Source: Nakamurella flavida
GTDB lineage: Bacteria; Actinomycetota; Actinomycetes; Mycobacteriales; Nakamurellaceae
Reading direction: 5' to 3'
Assembly (NCBI RefSeq): GCF_030811475.1
Contig: NZ_JAUSQV010000001.1
Coordinates: 682,001 to 746,000, forward strand
DNA: 64,000 nucleotides
In this document: positions 35,132 to 48,773 of the stretch, piece after piece
Layout of the letters: each line of letters begins with the position of its first letter
Numbering within the stretch: position 1 is the first letter of the stretch
The notes under the pieces: model-generated
The model's database searches: none
Told to the model about the DNA's origin: nothing
What the model saw: only the letters and a program-made list of their open reading frames with translations
Position numbers and translations under genes: made by a program

Positions 35132-37114
35132 CAGGTGCTTCTGCCACCAGGCCAGGATCGCGGTGAACCGCTGCAGGCGGTGGCGCGGTCGGCCCGATCG
35201 GGACAGCTCGTGTCCCTCCCCCGGGAAGAGCAGCATCTCCGTCGGCGCACCCCGCAGGGAGAGCTCCACGAACAACCGTTGGGCCTGCTCGACGGGGCAC
35301 CGCCAGTCCTGCTCGGAATGGATGATGAACAACGGGATCGCGATGCGGTCGGCGTGCGCGAGCGGGGACATGCGCCAGCGATTGTCGCGGTCCGCGCCGA
35401 CGTAGGACGTGGCGAAGTGGTAGCCGATGTCGCTGGACCCGGCGAAGGAGTCCCAGGCGTTGACGGCCCGCTCGCTGATGCCGGCCACGAAGCGCTCCGG
35501 GGAGTGGGCGGCGAGCCACGAGGTCATGAACCCGCCGTAGGAGCCACCCATGACACCCACCCGGTCGCCGTCGAGATCGGTGCGCTGGAGGGCGGTGTCG
35601 AGCAGGGCCAGCACATCGGCCACGTCCACCGTGCCCAGCCGCCCCAGCACGGTGCGTCCGTGTTCCTCGCCGTAACCGGACGAACCACGCGGGTTCCCGT
35701 ACACCACGGCGTATCCGGCGGCCGCGTAGACCTGGACCTCGTCGAAGACCGCCGGTGAGTACGCCGCGTGCGGCCCGCCGTGCACCACCAGCAGGACCGG
35801 GTGCGGGCCGTCACCGTCGGGCAGCAGCAGCCAGCCGTGCACGGGGTAGCCGTCCGCCCCGGAACCGTCGAGCTCGATCGGCTCCCGCAGGCCCGCCTCC
35901 CGCAGTCCGGCGCTGAAGTCCGTCCACGTCTTCGCATCGGCGACCGGAGTCGAGTCGGTCGAACCGGTCAGGCGCACGGTCACGACCTCGCCGGCCGAAC
36001 GGGTGTCGGAGACCGATGCGGCCACCATCCACTCCCCGGCCGTGGGCCCATCGCCCTCGGCGGCGGAGAAACCCAGGACGACGGGACCGGCGAGCACGAT
36101 CGGGAGATCGTCCAACCGGGCGCCCACCGCCCCGTCCGGCACCAGGCGGATCCCCACGGTCCCCCGGTCCTGCACGGCGACCAGGACCCCACCGGGCACG
36201 ACGACCGGTGCCCCGACGGACCGGTCGACCTGGACGGTCTCCGGGTCGGTCATCCGGACCGGCTCACCGCCGTCGGTCCACCACAGGCCGACCGTGCGAC
36301 CGTTGGCGTCGTGGCCGGTGAAGTCGGCGGCCACGAAGTACACCCGGTCACCCGAGGCGACCGGGTCGCCCGCGTTGCCGACGGACGGCAGCACCGTGCC
36401 CTCGGCCGGAGCACCCCCGAGCGGGGCGGCCAACCGGACGATCTCCGCGGTGGCCGCGTCCGGGGCGGTCGGGCGCGTGTAGAGGACGTCACCGTCGACA
36501 CCCGCGGTCAGGTCCCGGATCCCCAGCGGCTCGTCGGTGAGCTGCACCGCCGACGGCACCGGGTCGCCCGGGACGCCGTCGGACGGATCCACCAGGAAGG
36601 CCTGGACGGGTTTGTCAATGACGAAACCCTCACCGTCCGACCGGTAGCTCAGCCGGGTCACCAGCCGAGCCGGTTCCGCGTCCGGGCCGACACCCTCCGC
36701 CGTGCCGTACCGCCCGGCCTCCGGGACACGCGCGGCGAACACCACCCGGCCGTCGGGCAGGAATCGTGCCCACCGCACCCCCAACGGCTCGTCGGTCACC
36801 GCCCGGGCCTCGCCGCCGTCCACCGGCATGACGTACACCTGGGCCGGGCCGGCGGCGGGGGCCCGCCGGAACAGCAGGGTCCGCCCGTCGGGCGCGATCA
36901 CCGGATCGGAATCGCGCGGGCCCGCGGTGAACACCACGTCCGCGGCCGTGCCCCGGCCGTCGCCGTCGCCGGCTCCCGGGCTGAGCCGGTGCAGCACCCC
37001 GGCCGTGTGGTCCGCCGCCAGGTCGGGCCAGGCCACCGCGACGACCACCTGCCCGTCCGGGGTGAGCACGGGGCGGCCGGGGGTTCGCCACAGGGGCAGA
37101 TCGGTGGGATGCAC
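35120..37114 (-). CDS. S9 prolyl-oligopeptidase-family peptidase
   Basis: This cytosolic peptidase has 664 residues. An N-terminal beta-propeller of about 400 residues is followed by an alpha/beta-hydrolase domain. The catalytic triad is Ser525 in GGSYGG, Asp603 in SEQDWR and His635 in GEGHELS. SYGGFMTSW, HSEQDWRCPVEQ and LRGAPTEMLLFPGEGH are typical of acylaminoacyl-peptidase / dipeptidyl-peptidase members. It would cleave short or N-acylated peptides. The start is a GTG and no signal peptide is seen. It is monocistronic and convergent with the Ntn hydrolase. Confidence 0.92.
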   Translation of the reverse strand: MHPTDLPLWRTPGRPVLTPDGQVVVAVAWPDLAADHTAGVLHRLSPGAGDGDGRGTAADVVFTAGPRDSDPVIAPDGRTLLFRRAPAAGPAQVYVMPVDGGEARAVTDEPLGVRWARFLPDGRVVFAARVPEAGRYGTAEGVGPDAEPARLVTRLSYRSDGEGFVIDKPVQAFLVDPSDGVPGDPVPSAVQLTDEPLGIRDLTAGVDGDVLYTRPTAPDAATAEIVRLAAPLGGAPAEGTVLPSVGNAGDPVASGDRVYFVAADFTGHDANGRTVGLWWTDGGEPVRMTDPETVQVDRSVGAPVVVPGGVLVAVQDRGTVGIRLVPDGAVGARLDDLPIVLAGPVVLGFSAAEGDGPTAGEWMVAASVSDTRSAGEVVTVRLTGSTDSTPVADAKTWTDFSAGLREAGLREPIELDGSGADGYPVHGWLLLPDGDGPHPVLLVVHGGPHAAYSPAVFDEVQVYAAAGYAVVYGNPRGSSGYGEEHGRTVLGRLGTVDVADVLALLDTALQRTDLDGDRVGVMGGSYGGFMTSWLAAHSPERFVAGISERAVNAWDSFAGSSDIGYHFATSYVGADRDNRWRMSPLAHADRIAIPLFIIHSEQDWRCPVEQAQRLFVELSLRGAPTEMLLFPGEGHELSRSGRPRHRLQRFTAILAWWQKHLPVG

Positions 37115-37256
37115 GCCCTCACGCTAACCACCGGGCCCGACATCGTCCGCCCGAGCCCGCCGATACCCGGCCCGGCGATCCGGTCCGCCCGCCCGCCGGT
37201 CCGGCGAGGTCACCCGGCTGACCAGGACCGTTCGGTCACCGGGGCCGTCGGTGGGT

Positions 37257-37276
37257 CATGGCACTCTGGTGCCATG
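37257..37276. promoter_or_regulatory. Inverted repeat upstream of the hydrolase-ABC fusion gene
   Basis: CATGGCAC TCTG GTGCCATG is an 8-bp perfect inverted repeat with a 4-nt centre, 60 bp before the chosen start of the fusion gene. It may be a regulator site or a small RNA hairpin. It also contains ATG codons, one of which opens an in-frame extension of the fusion protein. Confidence 0.45.
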
Positions 37277-37335
37277 GCGCTCACCGCGGCGGGGATCGAT
37301 CCCGCACCTCAGCACACCGCCCGTCGAGCCGACCG

Positions 37336-40415
<3,080 letters not shown>

Positions 40416-40419
<4 letters not shown>

Positions 40420-41336
40420 GCCCGGTCCGCAGGGACCACTCGGCCGACGCCGCGGTGGCCGCCATGAACACCCTCGACCGTTCAGTCCCGGTCACCGACG
40501 AGGGCACGCCCCAGGGGTACCGCCCCGATCGCACCCTGCGGGTCGGCGTCGAACTGAGCCGTCAGCTCCGTCGGCGACGCACCCAGTTCGCGCTCGGGCT
40601 GATGGTCCTGCTGCCCCTCATCCTGGTGATCGCGTTCGCCTTCGGCGACTCCAGCACCGGCGGATCGGTCTCGCTGGTCGACCTGGCCACCTCCGGCGCG
40701 GTGAACTTCGCCATCGTGGCCCTGTTCTTCTCGGCCAGCTTCCTGCTCATCGTCGTCATCTCGCTCTTCTTCGGGGACACCATCGCCTCCGAGGCGTCGT
40801 GGTCGTCCCTGCGGTACCTGCTGGCCATGCCCGTTCCCCGGGTCCGCCTCCTGCGGCAGAAGGTGCTGGTCGCCGGGCTGCTGTCGTTGATCGCCCTGGT
40901 CATCCTCCCGGTGACGGCGCTCGTGGTCGGGTCCATCGCCTACGGCACCGGACCGCTGCAGACACCCGTCGGCGAGGAGTTCGGTTTCGGACAGTCCCTC
41001 GTCCGGCTGGCGCTCATCGTGGGCTACGTCGCGGTGCAGTTGACGTGGGTGGCGGGGCTGGCGCTGATGCTCAGCGTGCTCACCGACGCCCCGCTGGGCG
41101 CGGTCGGCGGCGCGGTGCTCATCTCCATCGTGTCGCAGATCCTCAACCAGATCGAGGCGCTCGGCGGCATCCGGGACTGGCTGCCCACCCACTACTCCTT
41201 CGCCTGGACCGGGTCGCTGGTCGACCCGGTGCGCTGGGACGACATGATCCGCGGCGGGTGCATCAGCCTGCTCTACGCGGTGATCTTCGGGACGATCGCG
41301 GTCATCCGGTTCCGTCGCAAGGACATCACCAGCTGA
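40416..41336 (+). CDS. ABC-2 type permease partner
   Basis: This membrane protein of 306 residues has about six hydrophobic segments after a soluble N-terminus of about 60 residues. FFGDTIASEASWSSLRYLLAMPVPR is typical of ABC-2 exporters, and the C-terminal FRRKDITS is also usual. The ATG overlaps the stop of the fusion gene (ATGA), with CAGGAG nine bases upstream. It would form the channel driven by the ATPase part of the fusion protein. The exported substrate is unknown; the fused hydrolase might process it or a peptide or ester at the outer face. Confidence 0.88.
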
Positions 41337-41489
41337 TCCCGAGCCGCCCCGGGAGGGCGTCCGGGTCGACGGCCCGATCCCAGCGCTCGCGCGAGCGGAC
41401 GACTGGCCCGGACGGCGATGCGGCTCGATCGCTCGCCGGGGTCACGGCGGGCCACCACCCGGAGACGACCACTCGACCGGCCGCGACGG

Positions 41490-42113
41490 TCAGGGCAGCC
41501 GGGAGCGCAGGATCGCCACGCCGTCACCGGTGACGTCGGGGGCAGCCTGTCGTCCGGTGAGCGCGAGCAGCAGGGCATCAGCCGGGCCACGGACGACCGG
41601 ACCGTCGCCGTGTGACCACTCCAGGTCTGCCGCCTCGAACCGCAGGCCGGTGGTCGTTCCCCGGGCCACGAAGGCGGCGCCGGGCCGCCCGGTGAGGAAC
41701 GTCAACGCCGCGGCCGACCGTTCCGGCGGGATGTCCCGGGTCAGGCCCAACGGGCGGCGGATGTCCGACCCGTGGACGAGCAGATCGGCGAGCGGGGCCT
41801 CGGGGCCGGAACCGGGTGGGGTGAACCGGGAGTCGGCCTTCCGACGGAGGATCACCACGAGTTCGTCGAAGGGCGTCCGGGCCTGTGCCCGGGTGAGCCG
41901 GTCGTTCGCCCGGTCGAAGTCGCCGCGGCAGGCCACCATGGTCAGCGCGAACCTGGGCAGGCTCACCTGGAGCGGCATCACCAGGTGAGCGAGCACGTCG
42001 TGCACCCGCCACGATCCGCACAGGCTCGGGACCACCTGCTGAGCGGGGGTCAGACCCGCCAGGAGGTCGGCCAGGCCGCGGCGCTCGTCGGCGACGGCGG
42101 CGAAGGTGTCCAT
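41490..42113 (-). CDS. DinB/MDMPI-like (maleylpyruvate-isomerase N-terminal domain) protein
   Basis: This four-helix-bundle protein has 207 residues. WRVHDVLAHL near residue 40 carries the first metal His, and LLVHGSDIRRPLG holds a later one. This is the mycothiol-dependent maleylpyruvate isomerase N-terminal-domain family, abundant in actinobacteria. Many members bind zinc and may use mycothiol. Copies of this family are often found near uvrA/uvrB in actinobacterial genomes. The reaction is not known. Confidence 0.8.
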   Translation of the reverse strand: MDTFAAVADERRGLADLLAGLTPAQQVVPSLCGSWRVHDVLAHLVMPLQVSLPRFALTMVACRGDFDRANDRLTRAQARTPFDELVVILRRKADSRFTPPGSGPEAPLADLLVHGSDIRRPLGLTRDIPPERSAAALTFLTGRPGAAFVARGTTTGLRFEAADLEWSHGDGPVVRGPADALLLALTGRQAAPDVTGDGVAILRSRLP

Positions 42114-42294
42114 CGGCTGATCGTGGCACGGGCGGAAGCGCCTGTCCCCGGGCGACGGAGGCGGCTCCGCCCCGCCAACCGTTCCTGCCAGGTGTCCGGC
42201 CGCGACTCGGCTCGGCTCGGGGGACGAGCCGCACGCCCGGCCGCGGGCCGCAGGCCGCGGGGCAGGCGCGCGGGAGCAGGCGTGGGCCCGCCGG

Positions 42295-42729
42295 TCAGTG
42301 CACGCAGAATTCGTTGCCTTCCGGGTCGGTCATCACCATCCAGTGGTCCCCGAAAGCATTGCGGCGTTCCTCCACGACGGTGGCGCCGTGGCCGACGAGC
42401 TCGGCGACCAGACGTTCGATCTCGGGCCACATCTCGGCGTCGGTCCCGCGGGTCGGGGTGGCACTGACGTCCAGGTGCAACCGGTTCTTGCCGGCCTTGG
42501 CCTCCGGGACCTTCTGGAAGAAGACCCGCGGACCCGCCCCGTCCGGGTCGACGATGGCGTTCGCGTCGTCCCGGTTCTCGGCCGGGACACCCCACGCCGC
42601 CAACGCCTGGTCCCAGGAGGCGAACCCCCCGGGCGGCGGATCGCTGACGTAACCGAGCGCCAGCTTCCAGAACTCGGCGAGGGCGGCCGGGCCGGCGGCA
42701 TCGAAGACCACCTGCAGATGTCGGGACAT
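42295..42729 (-). CDS. VOC-family protein (glyoxalase-like domain)
   Basis: This protein of 144 residues has LQVVFDAAGPAALAEFWKLALGYV at the start and MVMTDPEGNEFCVH at the end, the common VOC pattern of actinobacteria. In the middle, NRLHLDVSA keeps a metal-ligand-like His. A purine-rich AAAGGG lies about ten bases before the chosen ATG; the GTG nine bases upstream is an alternative. It is likely a small-molecule-binding protein or dioxygenase-like enzyme, and its ligand cannot be read. It lies 52 bp upstream of uvrB's stop side on the same strand but is downstream of it in transcription. Confidence 0.8.
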   Translation of the reverse strand: MSRHLQVVFDAAGPAALAEFWKLALGYVSDPPPGGFASWDQALAAWGVPAENRDDANAIVDPDGAGPRVFFQKVPEAKAGKNRLHLDVSATPTRGTDAEMWPEIERLVAELVGHGATVVEERRNAFGDHWMVMTDPEGNEFCVH

Positions 42730-42781
42730 GACGACCACCCTTTCCGGCCCCCGTCCGTGGCCGTCCGCGGACCAGCCTGCC

Positions 42782-44953
42782 TCAGCGGGCCCCGACCGTC
42801 ACCACCCCGGTGGCGTCCATCCCGCGGATCTCCTTCTTCAGTTCCTGGATCTCGTCACGCAGCCGGCCGGCCAACTCGAACTGCAGCTCCCGGGCCGCGG
42901 CCATCATCTGGTCGGTGAGCTGCTGGACGAGGTCGGCGAGCTCGTTGCGGGCCATGCCGGCGGTGCTGTGCCCGGCGTACACGCCTGAGGACGAGCCGCC
43001 CGGCGACCCGGGTGCCTTGCGGCCACGGGAGGCGTTGCGGCCGGAGCCGCCCATCTTCACCTCGACCTGGTCCTCGGCCTCGGCGTAGACCCGTTCCAGG
43101 ATGTCGTTGATCTTCTTGCGCAGGGGCTGCGGGTCGACGTCGTGGGCCACGTTGTAGGCGACCTGCTTCTCCCGGCGGCGGTTGGTCTCGTCGATGGCCC
43201 TGGTCATCGACGGGGTCATCTTGTCCGCGTACATGTGCACCTGGCCGTTGACGTTGCGCGCGGCGCGGCCGATGGTCTGGATCAGCGAGGTCTCCGAGCG
43301 GAGGAACCCCTCCTTGTCGGCGTCGAGAATGGCCACCAGCGACACCTCGGGCAGGTCGAGACCCTCCCGCAGCAGGTTGATGCCCACGAGGACGTCGTAC
43401 TCGCCCATCCGGAGCTCCCGGAGGAGCTCCACCCGCCGCAGGGTGTCCACCTCGGAGTGCAGGTACCGCACCCGGATGCCCATCTCGAGCAGGTAGTCGG
43501 TGAGGTCCTCGGACATCTTCTTGGTCAGCGTGGTGACCAGCACCCGCTCGTCCTTGTCGGCCCGGACGCGGATCTCGCCGACGAGGTCGTCGATCTGGCC
43601 CTTGGTGGGCTTGATGATGACCTCGGGGTCGACCAGGCCCGTCGGGCGGATGACCTGCTCGACGAACTCACCCTGCGCCCGGCCCAGCTCGTACGGGCCC
43701 GGGGTGGCCGACAGGTAGACCGTCTGGCCGATGCGATCGGCGAACTCCTCCCAGGTCAACGGGCGGTTGTCCATGGCCGAGGGCAGCCGGAAGCCGTGGT
43801 CGACCAGGGTGCGCTTCCGGGACGCGTCGCCCTCGTGCATCGCACCGATCTGCGGGACCGTCACGTGCGACTCGTCGATGACCAGGAGGAAGTCCTCCGG
43901 GAAGTAGTCGATCAGGGTGGCCGGCGCCGACCCGGCCGGCCGGCCGTCGATGGGCCGGGAGTAGTTCTCGATGCCGGAGCAGAAGCCGACCTGCCGCATC
44001 ATCTCGATGTCGTAGGTGGTGCGCATGCGCAGGCGCTGGGCCTCGAGCAGCTTGCCCTGGGCGTCCATCTCCGCGAGTCGGTCCTCCAACTCCTGCTCGA
44101 TGAGCTGGATGGCCTTCTCCATGCGCTCCGGGCCGGCCGCGTAGTGGGTGGCCGGGAAGATCCGCAGCTCGCTGACCTCCCGCACCACGTCACCGGTCAG
44201 CGGGTGGAGGTAGTACAGCCGCTCGATGTCGTCGCCGAAGAACTCGATGCGCACGGCGAGCTCCTCGTAGGCCGGGATGATCTCCACGGTGTCGCCGCGG
44301 ACCCGGAACGACCCTCGGGTGAAGGCCACGTCGTTGCGGGCGTACTGGATCTCGACCAGGGCGCGGAGCAGCGAGTCGCGGTCCATCGAGGCGCCGACGG
44401 AGACGGGGATCGACCGGTCGAGGTAGGACTGCGGAGTGCCCAGGCCGTAGATGCAGGACACCGACGCGACCACGATGACGTCCCGCCGGGAGAGCAGGGA
44501 GTGGGTCGCGGAGTGCCGCAGCCGCTCCACGTCGGCGTTCACCGAGGAGTCCTTCTCGATGTAGGTGTCCGTCTGCGGGACGTACGCCTCGGGCTGGTAG
44601 TAGTCGTAGTACGAGACGAAGTACTCCACCGCGTTGTTCGGGAAGAGCTCCCGCAGCTCGTTAGCCAACTGGGCGGCCAGCGTCTTGTTCGGCGCCATCA
44701 CCAGGGTGGGCCGCTGCAGCTTCTCGATCAGCCAGGCCGTCGTCGCCGATTTGCCCGTGCCGGTGGCGCCGAGCAGGACGACGTCCTTGTCCCCGCCCCG
44801 GATGCGCTTCTCCAGGTCGGCGATGGCCGTCGGCTGGTCGCCCGACGGGCTGTACTCGCTGACCACCTCGAAGCGCCCGCCGGTCCGCGGGATGTCGCTG
44901 ACCGGTCGGAACTCGGAGACGGCGAGGATGGGATGTTCTGTCGCGAAAGCCAC
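42782..44953 (-). CDS. uvrB: UvrB, excinuclease ABC subunit B
   Basis: UvrB is the damage-verifying helicase-like subunit of nucleotide excision repair, with 723 residues. Walker A GATGTGKS is at 62-69. The beta-hairpin region [12 protein letters not shown] is near residue 115. Later helicase motifs include [20 protein letters not shown] and TIGRAARN. The UvrC-binding UVR motif is near the C-terminus ([16 protein letters not shown]). It partners UvrA, encoded about 20 kb away on the same strand. It lies 46 bp downstream of coaE as in other actinobacteria. Confidence 0.98.
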   Translation of the reverse strand: MAFATEHPILAVSEFRPVSDIPRTGGRFEVVSEYSPSGDQPTAIADLEKRIRGGDKDVVLLGATGTGKSATTAWLIEKLQRPTLVMAPNKTLAAQLANELRELFPNNAVEYFVSYYDYYQPEAYVPQTDTYIEKDSSVNADVERLRHSATHSLLSRRDVIVVASVSCIYGLGTPQSYLDRSIPVSVGASMDRDSLLRALVEIQYARNDVAFTRGSFRVRGDTVEIIPAYEELAVRIEFFGDDIERLYYLHPLTGDVVREVSELRIFPATHYAAGPERMEKAIQLIEQELEDRLAEMDAQGKLLEAQRLRMRTTYDIEMMRQVGFCSGIENYSRPIDGRPAGSAPATLIDYFPEDFLLVIDESHVTVPQIGAMHEGDASRKRTLVDHGFRLPSAMDNRPLTWEEFADRIGQTVYLSATPGPYELGRAQGEFVEQVIRPTGLVDPEVIIKPTKGQIDDLVGEIRVRADKDERVLVTTLTKKMSEDLTDYLLEMGIRVRYLHSEVDTLRRVELLRELRMGEYDVLVGINLLREGLDLPEVSLVAILDADKEGFLRSETSLIQTIGRAARNVNGQVHMYADKMTPSMTRAIDETNRRREKQVAYNVAHDVDPQPLRKKINDILERVYAEAEDQVEVKMGGSGRNASRGRKAPGSPGGSSSGVYAGHSTAGMARNELADLVQQLTDQMMAAARELQFELAGRLRDEIQELKKEIRGMDATGVVTVGAR

Positions 44954-44999
44954 GAACCACAGGCTACGCGGGGGGTCCGACAGTCCGCGTCGGCGCAGC

Positions 45000-46241
45000 T
45001 CAGGGCGACTCTCGACGTCCCGGGACCGGACCTTCCCCGGAGATGTCGAGTCCCGGACCGGGCTTCCAGCCCGCCCGGTCGGCCCATCGCTGCGACCGGT
45101 CCCAGGCGCCGATCAGCCAGGCCTCCTTGGCCAGGGTGTACCCCTCGGCGGTGGCATCGCCGACATGCCGCGCGGCCGCGTCCTCCTTGACCGCCAGGTA
45201 ATCCGCGCGGGCACCCGCGTCCGCGGCCAGCCAGTCCCGGAACAGCAGGGCCCACCTCCACCCCGGGGATTCCCTCACCCTCACGTAGAGGTTGAGACTT
45301 CTTCCCGGATCGGCATTGACGTGGAGCACCTTGTGCCAGGGACCGGGGTCGGCTCCGGTCGGACGGGGGGTGTCCCGGTCGATGCCGCGGACGGCGGGGA
45401 ACCCGGCCCGGACCAATGCTTCCGCCCAACCCCGGGCGGTGGCCAGGTCGGGCGCGGTCAGCTGCAGGTCCAGGACGTCCTTGGCCGCGAGCCCGGGGAC
45501 CGCGGTGGACCCGATGTGGTCGACCCGGGCCCCGCCGACGGCCCGGGAGACGCGCGCGCCCAGCCGGAGCGCCTGCACGCCCCACAGGGGATCCGCCGGG
45601 ACCAGCCAGGGTCCCCGGCGAGGTGCCCGCTCCCCCGCCAGCACGTTGCGGGCGAACGGCACCAGGCGGTCGTCCCAGATCCGGTCCGCCCGGTCGCTCA
45701 ACAGGTCGGCCGGACCGTCGTTGACCAGCCAGAGATCGCACAGCGGCGACCGGTCGGCGTCGGAGATCTGCGCCGCGATCCGGGCCCGGGCATCGGCCTC
45801 CGACAGGCCGCGGGCGATCAGCCGCGGCACCCGCAGTTCGGCCGGGGCGCCCACCCCCACCACGAGGTGGAACTCCGCGGCGGCGGGCAGAGCGGTCAGC
45901 AGGGGGATGTCGTTGACCACGACGGCGTCGGGTGCGGCCGCGTCGCGTCGATCCGCGAAAGCCTGCCGGACCCGGGGGTGGATGATCGCCTCCAGCCGAC
46001 GCCGGGCGTCGACGTCGGCGAACACCACGGCGGCGAGAGCAGCCCGGTCCAGCTCCCCGTGGGGGGTGAGCATCTCCGGCCCGAAGCTCTGCGCCACGGC
46101 CGCGAGACCGGTGGTGCCCGGAGCCACCACCTCACGGGCCAGCCGATCGGAATCCACGACCACGGCACCGCGTTGCGCCCATCGCGCCGCGAGGGTCGAC
46201 TTGCCCGAGCCGATGCCGCCGGTCACCGCGACGGTGATCAT
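45000..46241 (-). CDS. coaE: Dephospho-CoA kinase fused to GrpB-like domain
   Basis: This is the last enzyme of coenzyme A synthesis, phosphorylating the 3'-hydroxyl of dephospho-CoA. In 413 residues it has an N-terminal kinase (about 1-200) with Walker [11 protein letters not shown] and [13 protein letters not shown]-terminal GrpB/UPF0157 nucleotidyltransferase-like domain (about 220-400) shows [16 protein letters not shown] and [11 protein letters not shown]. The same fusion is known from mycobacteria. The VVNDIPLLT segment stands where VVLDIPLLFE is usual, with Asn for Leu, a small deviation. It is downstream of the lipoprotein and rpsA on the same strand. Confidence 0.95.
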   Translation of the reverse strand: MITVAVTGGIGSGKSTLAARWAQRGAVVVDSDRLAREVVAPGTTGLAAVAQSFGPEMLTPHGELDRAALAAVVFADVDARRRLEAIIHPRVRQAFADRRDAAAPDAVVVNDIPLLTALPAAAEFHLVVGVGAPAELRVPRLIARGLSEADARARIAAQISDADRSPLCDLWLVNDGPADLLSDRADRIWDDRLVPFARNVLAGERAPRRGPWLVPADPLWGVQALRLGARVSRAVGGARVDHIGSTAVPGLAAKDVLDLQLTAPDLATARGWAEALVRAGFPAVRGIDRDTPRPTGADPGPWHKVLHVNADPGRSLNLYVRVRESPGWRWALLFRDWLAADAGARADYLAVKEDAAARHVGDATAEGYTLAKEAWLIGAWDRSQRWADRAGWKPGPGLDISGEGPVPGRRESP

Positions 46242-46285
46242 CGCCGGCCCCGGGCCCCGTCGGACGGCCCCGTCCCCGCCACCAC

Positions 46286-47104
46286 TCAGCCGTTCTTGAG
46301 CACCCGGGCGAGCACGGTCTCGGCGAGCTTGGGCAGGCCGGCAGCCAGGGTCGCGTCGTCCGCCTTGCCGTTGGCGACCACGATGGACAGCGTCCAGGTG
46401 TCGTACTGCATGAGGAACAGACCGCCCTCGCGCAGCAGGACGTGACCGGGATAGCCGGCCACGGCGGCGTCGGAGACGCGGGCACCCAATCCGCTCTCGG
46501 TGGTCACCGTGAGGTCCACCTGGGCGGTGGCCGCGGCGGCGTCGGCGAACTGGGTCAGGTTGACCGTCACGTCCCCGGTCTTGCCGTCCGCACCGAGCCC
46601 GTAGAGGCACTTGATGCGACCGGTGATGCCGCGGTCCGGGTTGGCCACGTCGACGATGCGGCCCCGGGTGTCGGCGATGTCGGCGTTCAGCTCGCGCTTG
46701 ACGTCGGCCGCGTTCAGCAGGGCGGCGCAGTCGTTCTTCAACGGGTCCACCACCTGCACCGGGGCCGCGGACGTGGCCGGAGCGGAACTGGAGGCCGCCG
46801 GGGAGGTCGCTGCGGAGTCCGACGTCGACGCGCCCGATGCGGGCGTCTCGGTGGAGCCGGTGCCCGTGGCCGGGTCACCGGAGGTGGCGGTGCCGTCCGA
46901 GGGGACGGTGACCGCGGTGCCGGACGCATCCGTACCGGTGGCCGGGGCGGCCGGCGAACCCGTCACGGTGGCGTCCACGGTGACGGTGCGGCGGGTCTCG
47001 GTGGGGGCGCCACACGCACTCAGCACGAGACCGGCGGCCAGGGCCAACGGCAGGACGTTCAGCACACGGTGACGAGAGAGGAATCCAGAGTGAGCGCGAG
47101 GCAT
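46286..47104 (-). CDS. Secreted lipoprotein, DUF3558-like
   Basis: This protein of 272 residues has a signal peptide ending in the lipobox LVLSACG, so Cys31 is the lipidation site. A linker of about 80 residues rich in Thr, Ser, Ala and Pro (about 40-120) precedes a folded domain of about 150 residues with two cysteines (NDCAALL, IKCLYGL). The domain layout recalls the DUF3558 lipoproteins of actinobacteria, though I assign this only by general form. It faces the cell exterior. It sits between rpsA and coaE, behind the rpsA terminator. Confidence 0.8.
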   Translation of the reverse strand: MPRAHSGFLSRHRVLNVLPLALAAGLVLSACGAPTETRRTVTVDATVTGSPAAPATGTDASGTAVTVPSDGTATSGDPATGTGSTETPASGASTSDSAATSPAASSSAPATSAAPVQVVDPLKNDCAALLNAADVKRELNADIADTRGRIVDVANPDRGITGRIKCLYGLGADGKTGDVTVNLTQFADAAAATAQVDLTVTTESGLGARVSDAAVAGYPGHVLLREGGLFLMQYDTWTLSIVVANGKADDATLAAGLPKLAETVLARVLKNG

Positions 47105-47257
47105 GGCACCACGGTAGCCGGTGACCCGACGCTCTCCCGGGAGCGACTCCGCCTCCACGGGAACGGCCCCGTCACCGGTGGACCGCCCGGCACGGACGGC
47201 CTGCTCTCGCCGGGTGTCGGGGTGTCGGCGTGCCGACCGCGCCCGACCCGGGAGACG

Positions 47258-47295
47258 CCGCTGGGGCCGTCACCTCTCGGTGACGGCCCCAGCGG
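47258..47295 (-). terminator. Terminator of rpsA
   Basis: This is a very strong perfect 17-bp stem, CCGCTGGGGCCGTCACC / GGTGACGGCCCCAGCGG, with a 4-nt loop (TCTC on the plus strand). It begins 24 nt after the rpsA stop on the minus strand. No U-tract follows. Confidence 0.9.
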
Positions 47296-47318
47296 GACAC
47301 TGCGGATGGAGCGGTGGA

Positions 47319-48773
47319 TCAGCTTCCGGCGAGACGCGCGCGCAGCGCGGCGAGCTGCTCGTCGTCGACCAGCGAGTTGACCGGAGCCTCCTCGTCGGCG
47401 GTGGCGGTGCCCGACGAGTAGTTGGCCGGCTCGGCCGCCTCGGCGTCGGCGACCAACGCAGCGGCGATCTGCTTGAGGTGCGACTCGTAGGTCGCGTGCG
47501 CGTCGGAGTACTGCTTCTCCCACGCCTCACGCTGGCTGTCGAAGCCCTCGAGCCACTCGCCGCTGGCGACGTCGAAGCCCTCCGGCGGCAGGAAGTTGCC
47601 GGCGTCGTCGTAGTGGTCCACCACGCCGTACTGGGCGCGGACCTCGTCGAACTCGGTCTCCGGGGTGATGCCCTCGTTCGCCTGCTTCAGCGAGAGGGAG
47701 ATCCGGCGACGGTCGAGATCGATGTCGATGACGCGCACGAAGATCTCGTCGTCGACGGACACGACCTGCTCCGGCACCTCCACGTGGCGGCCGGCCAGCT
47801 CGGAGATGTGGACCAGACCCTCGATGCCGTCGTACACGCGCACGAACGCACCGAAGGGGACCAGCTTGGTGACCTTGCCCGGCACGACCTGGTTGATGGC
47901 GTGGGTACGGGCGAAGTGACGCCACGGGTCTTCCTGGGTCGCCTTCAGCGACAGCGAGACGCGCTCGCGGTCCATGTCGACGTCCAGGACCTCGACGGTG
48001 ACCTCCTGGCCGACCTCGACGACCTCGGACGGGTGGTCGATGTGCTTCCAGGACAACTCGGAGACGTGCACCAGGCCGTCGACGCCACCCAGGTCCACGA
48101 AGGCACCGAAGTTGACGATGGACGACACGACGCCCTTGCGGACCTGGCCGCGGCCCAGCTGGTTGAGGAACTCGCTGCGCACCTCGGACTGGGTCTGCTC
48201 GAGCCACTGGCGACGGGAGAGCACGACGTTGTTGCGGTTCTTGTCCAGCTCGATGATCTTGGCGTCGAGCTGACGGCCCACGTAGGGCTGCAGGTCGCGC
48301 ACGCGACGCATCTCGACCAGCGACGCGGGCAGGAAGCCGCGCAGGCCGATGTCCAGGATCAGACCGCCCTTGACGACCTCGATGACGGTGCCGGAGACGA
48401 CGCCGTCCTCTTCCTTGATCTTCTCGATCGTGCCCCACGCGCGCTCGTACTGCGCACGCTTCTTGGACAGGATGAGACGACCTTCCTTGTCCTCCTTCTG
48501 GAGGACCAGGGCCTCGACGCGCTCGCCGATCTCGACGACCTCGCTCGGGTCGACATCGTGCTTGATCGACAGCTCGCGCGAGGGGATGACGCCCTCGGTC
48601 TTGTAGCCGATGTCGAGCAGGACCTCGTCGCGGTCGACCTTGACGATCGTGCCCTCGACGATGTCGCCATCGTTGAAGTACTTGATGGTCAGATCGATGG
48701 CCGCGAGGAAATCCTCAGCCGTCCCGATGTCGTTGATCGCGACCTGGGGGACGGAGATGGTGGGTGTGGACAT
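47319..48773 (-). CDS. rpsA: 30S ribosomal protein S1
   Basis: Ribosomal protein S1 binds mRNA on the 30S subunit. The protein has 484 residues and four S1 (OB-fold) domains: GDIVEGTIVKVDRDEVLLDIG (from about 36), GVVSGTVIEVVKGGLILDIG (from about 124), GQVRKGVVSSIVNFGAFVDLG (from about 208) and VVPGKVTKLVPFGAFVRVYDG (from about 293). An acidic, less ordered C-terminus follows. Four domains is the usual actinobacterial form (six in E. coli). The gene is monocistronic with a strong terminator and a 318-bp divergent leader. Confidence 0.98.
   Translation of the reverse strand: MSTPTISVPQVAINDIGTAEDFLAAIDLTIKYFNDGDIVEGTIVKVDRDEVLLDIGYKTEGVIPSRELSIKHDVDPSEVVEIGERVEALVLQKEDKEGRLILSKKRAQYERAWGTIEKIKEEDGVVSGTVIEVVKGGLILDIGLRGFLPASLVEMRRVRDLQPYVGRQLDAKIIELDKNRNNVVLSRRQWLEQTQSEVRSEFLNQLGRGQVRKGVVSSIVNFGAFVDLGGVDGLVHVSELSWKHIDHPSEVVEVGQEVTVEVLDVDMDRERVSLSLKATQEDPWRHFARTHAINQVVPGKVTKLVPFGAFVRVYDGIEGLVHISELAGRHVEVPEQVVSVDDEIFVRVIDIDLDRRRISLSLKQANEGITPETEFDEVRAQYGVVDHYDDAGNFLPPEGFDVASGEWLEGFDSQREAWEKQYSDAHATYESHLKQIAAALVADAEAAEPANYSSGTATADEEAPVNSLVDDEQLAALRARLAGS

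Noticed and set aside
42216-42294. GC-rich partly palindromic stretch (CCGCGG units) downstream of the DinB-like gene start region, considered as a regulatory or repeat element
   Set aside because: The pairing is imperfect and expected by chance at this GC content.
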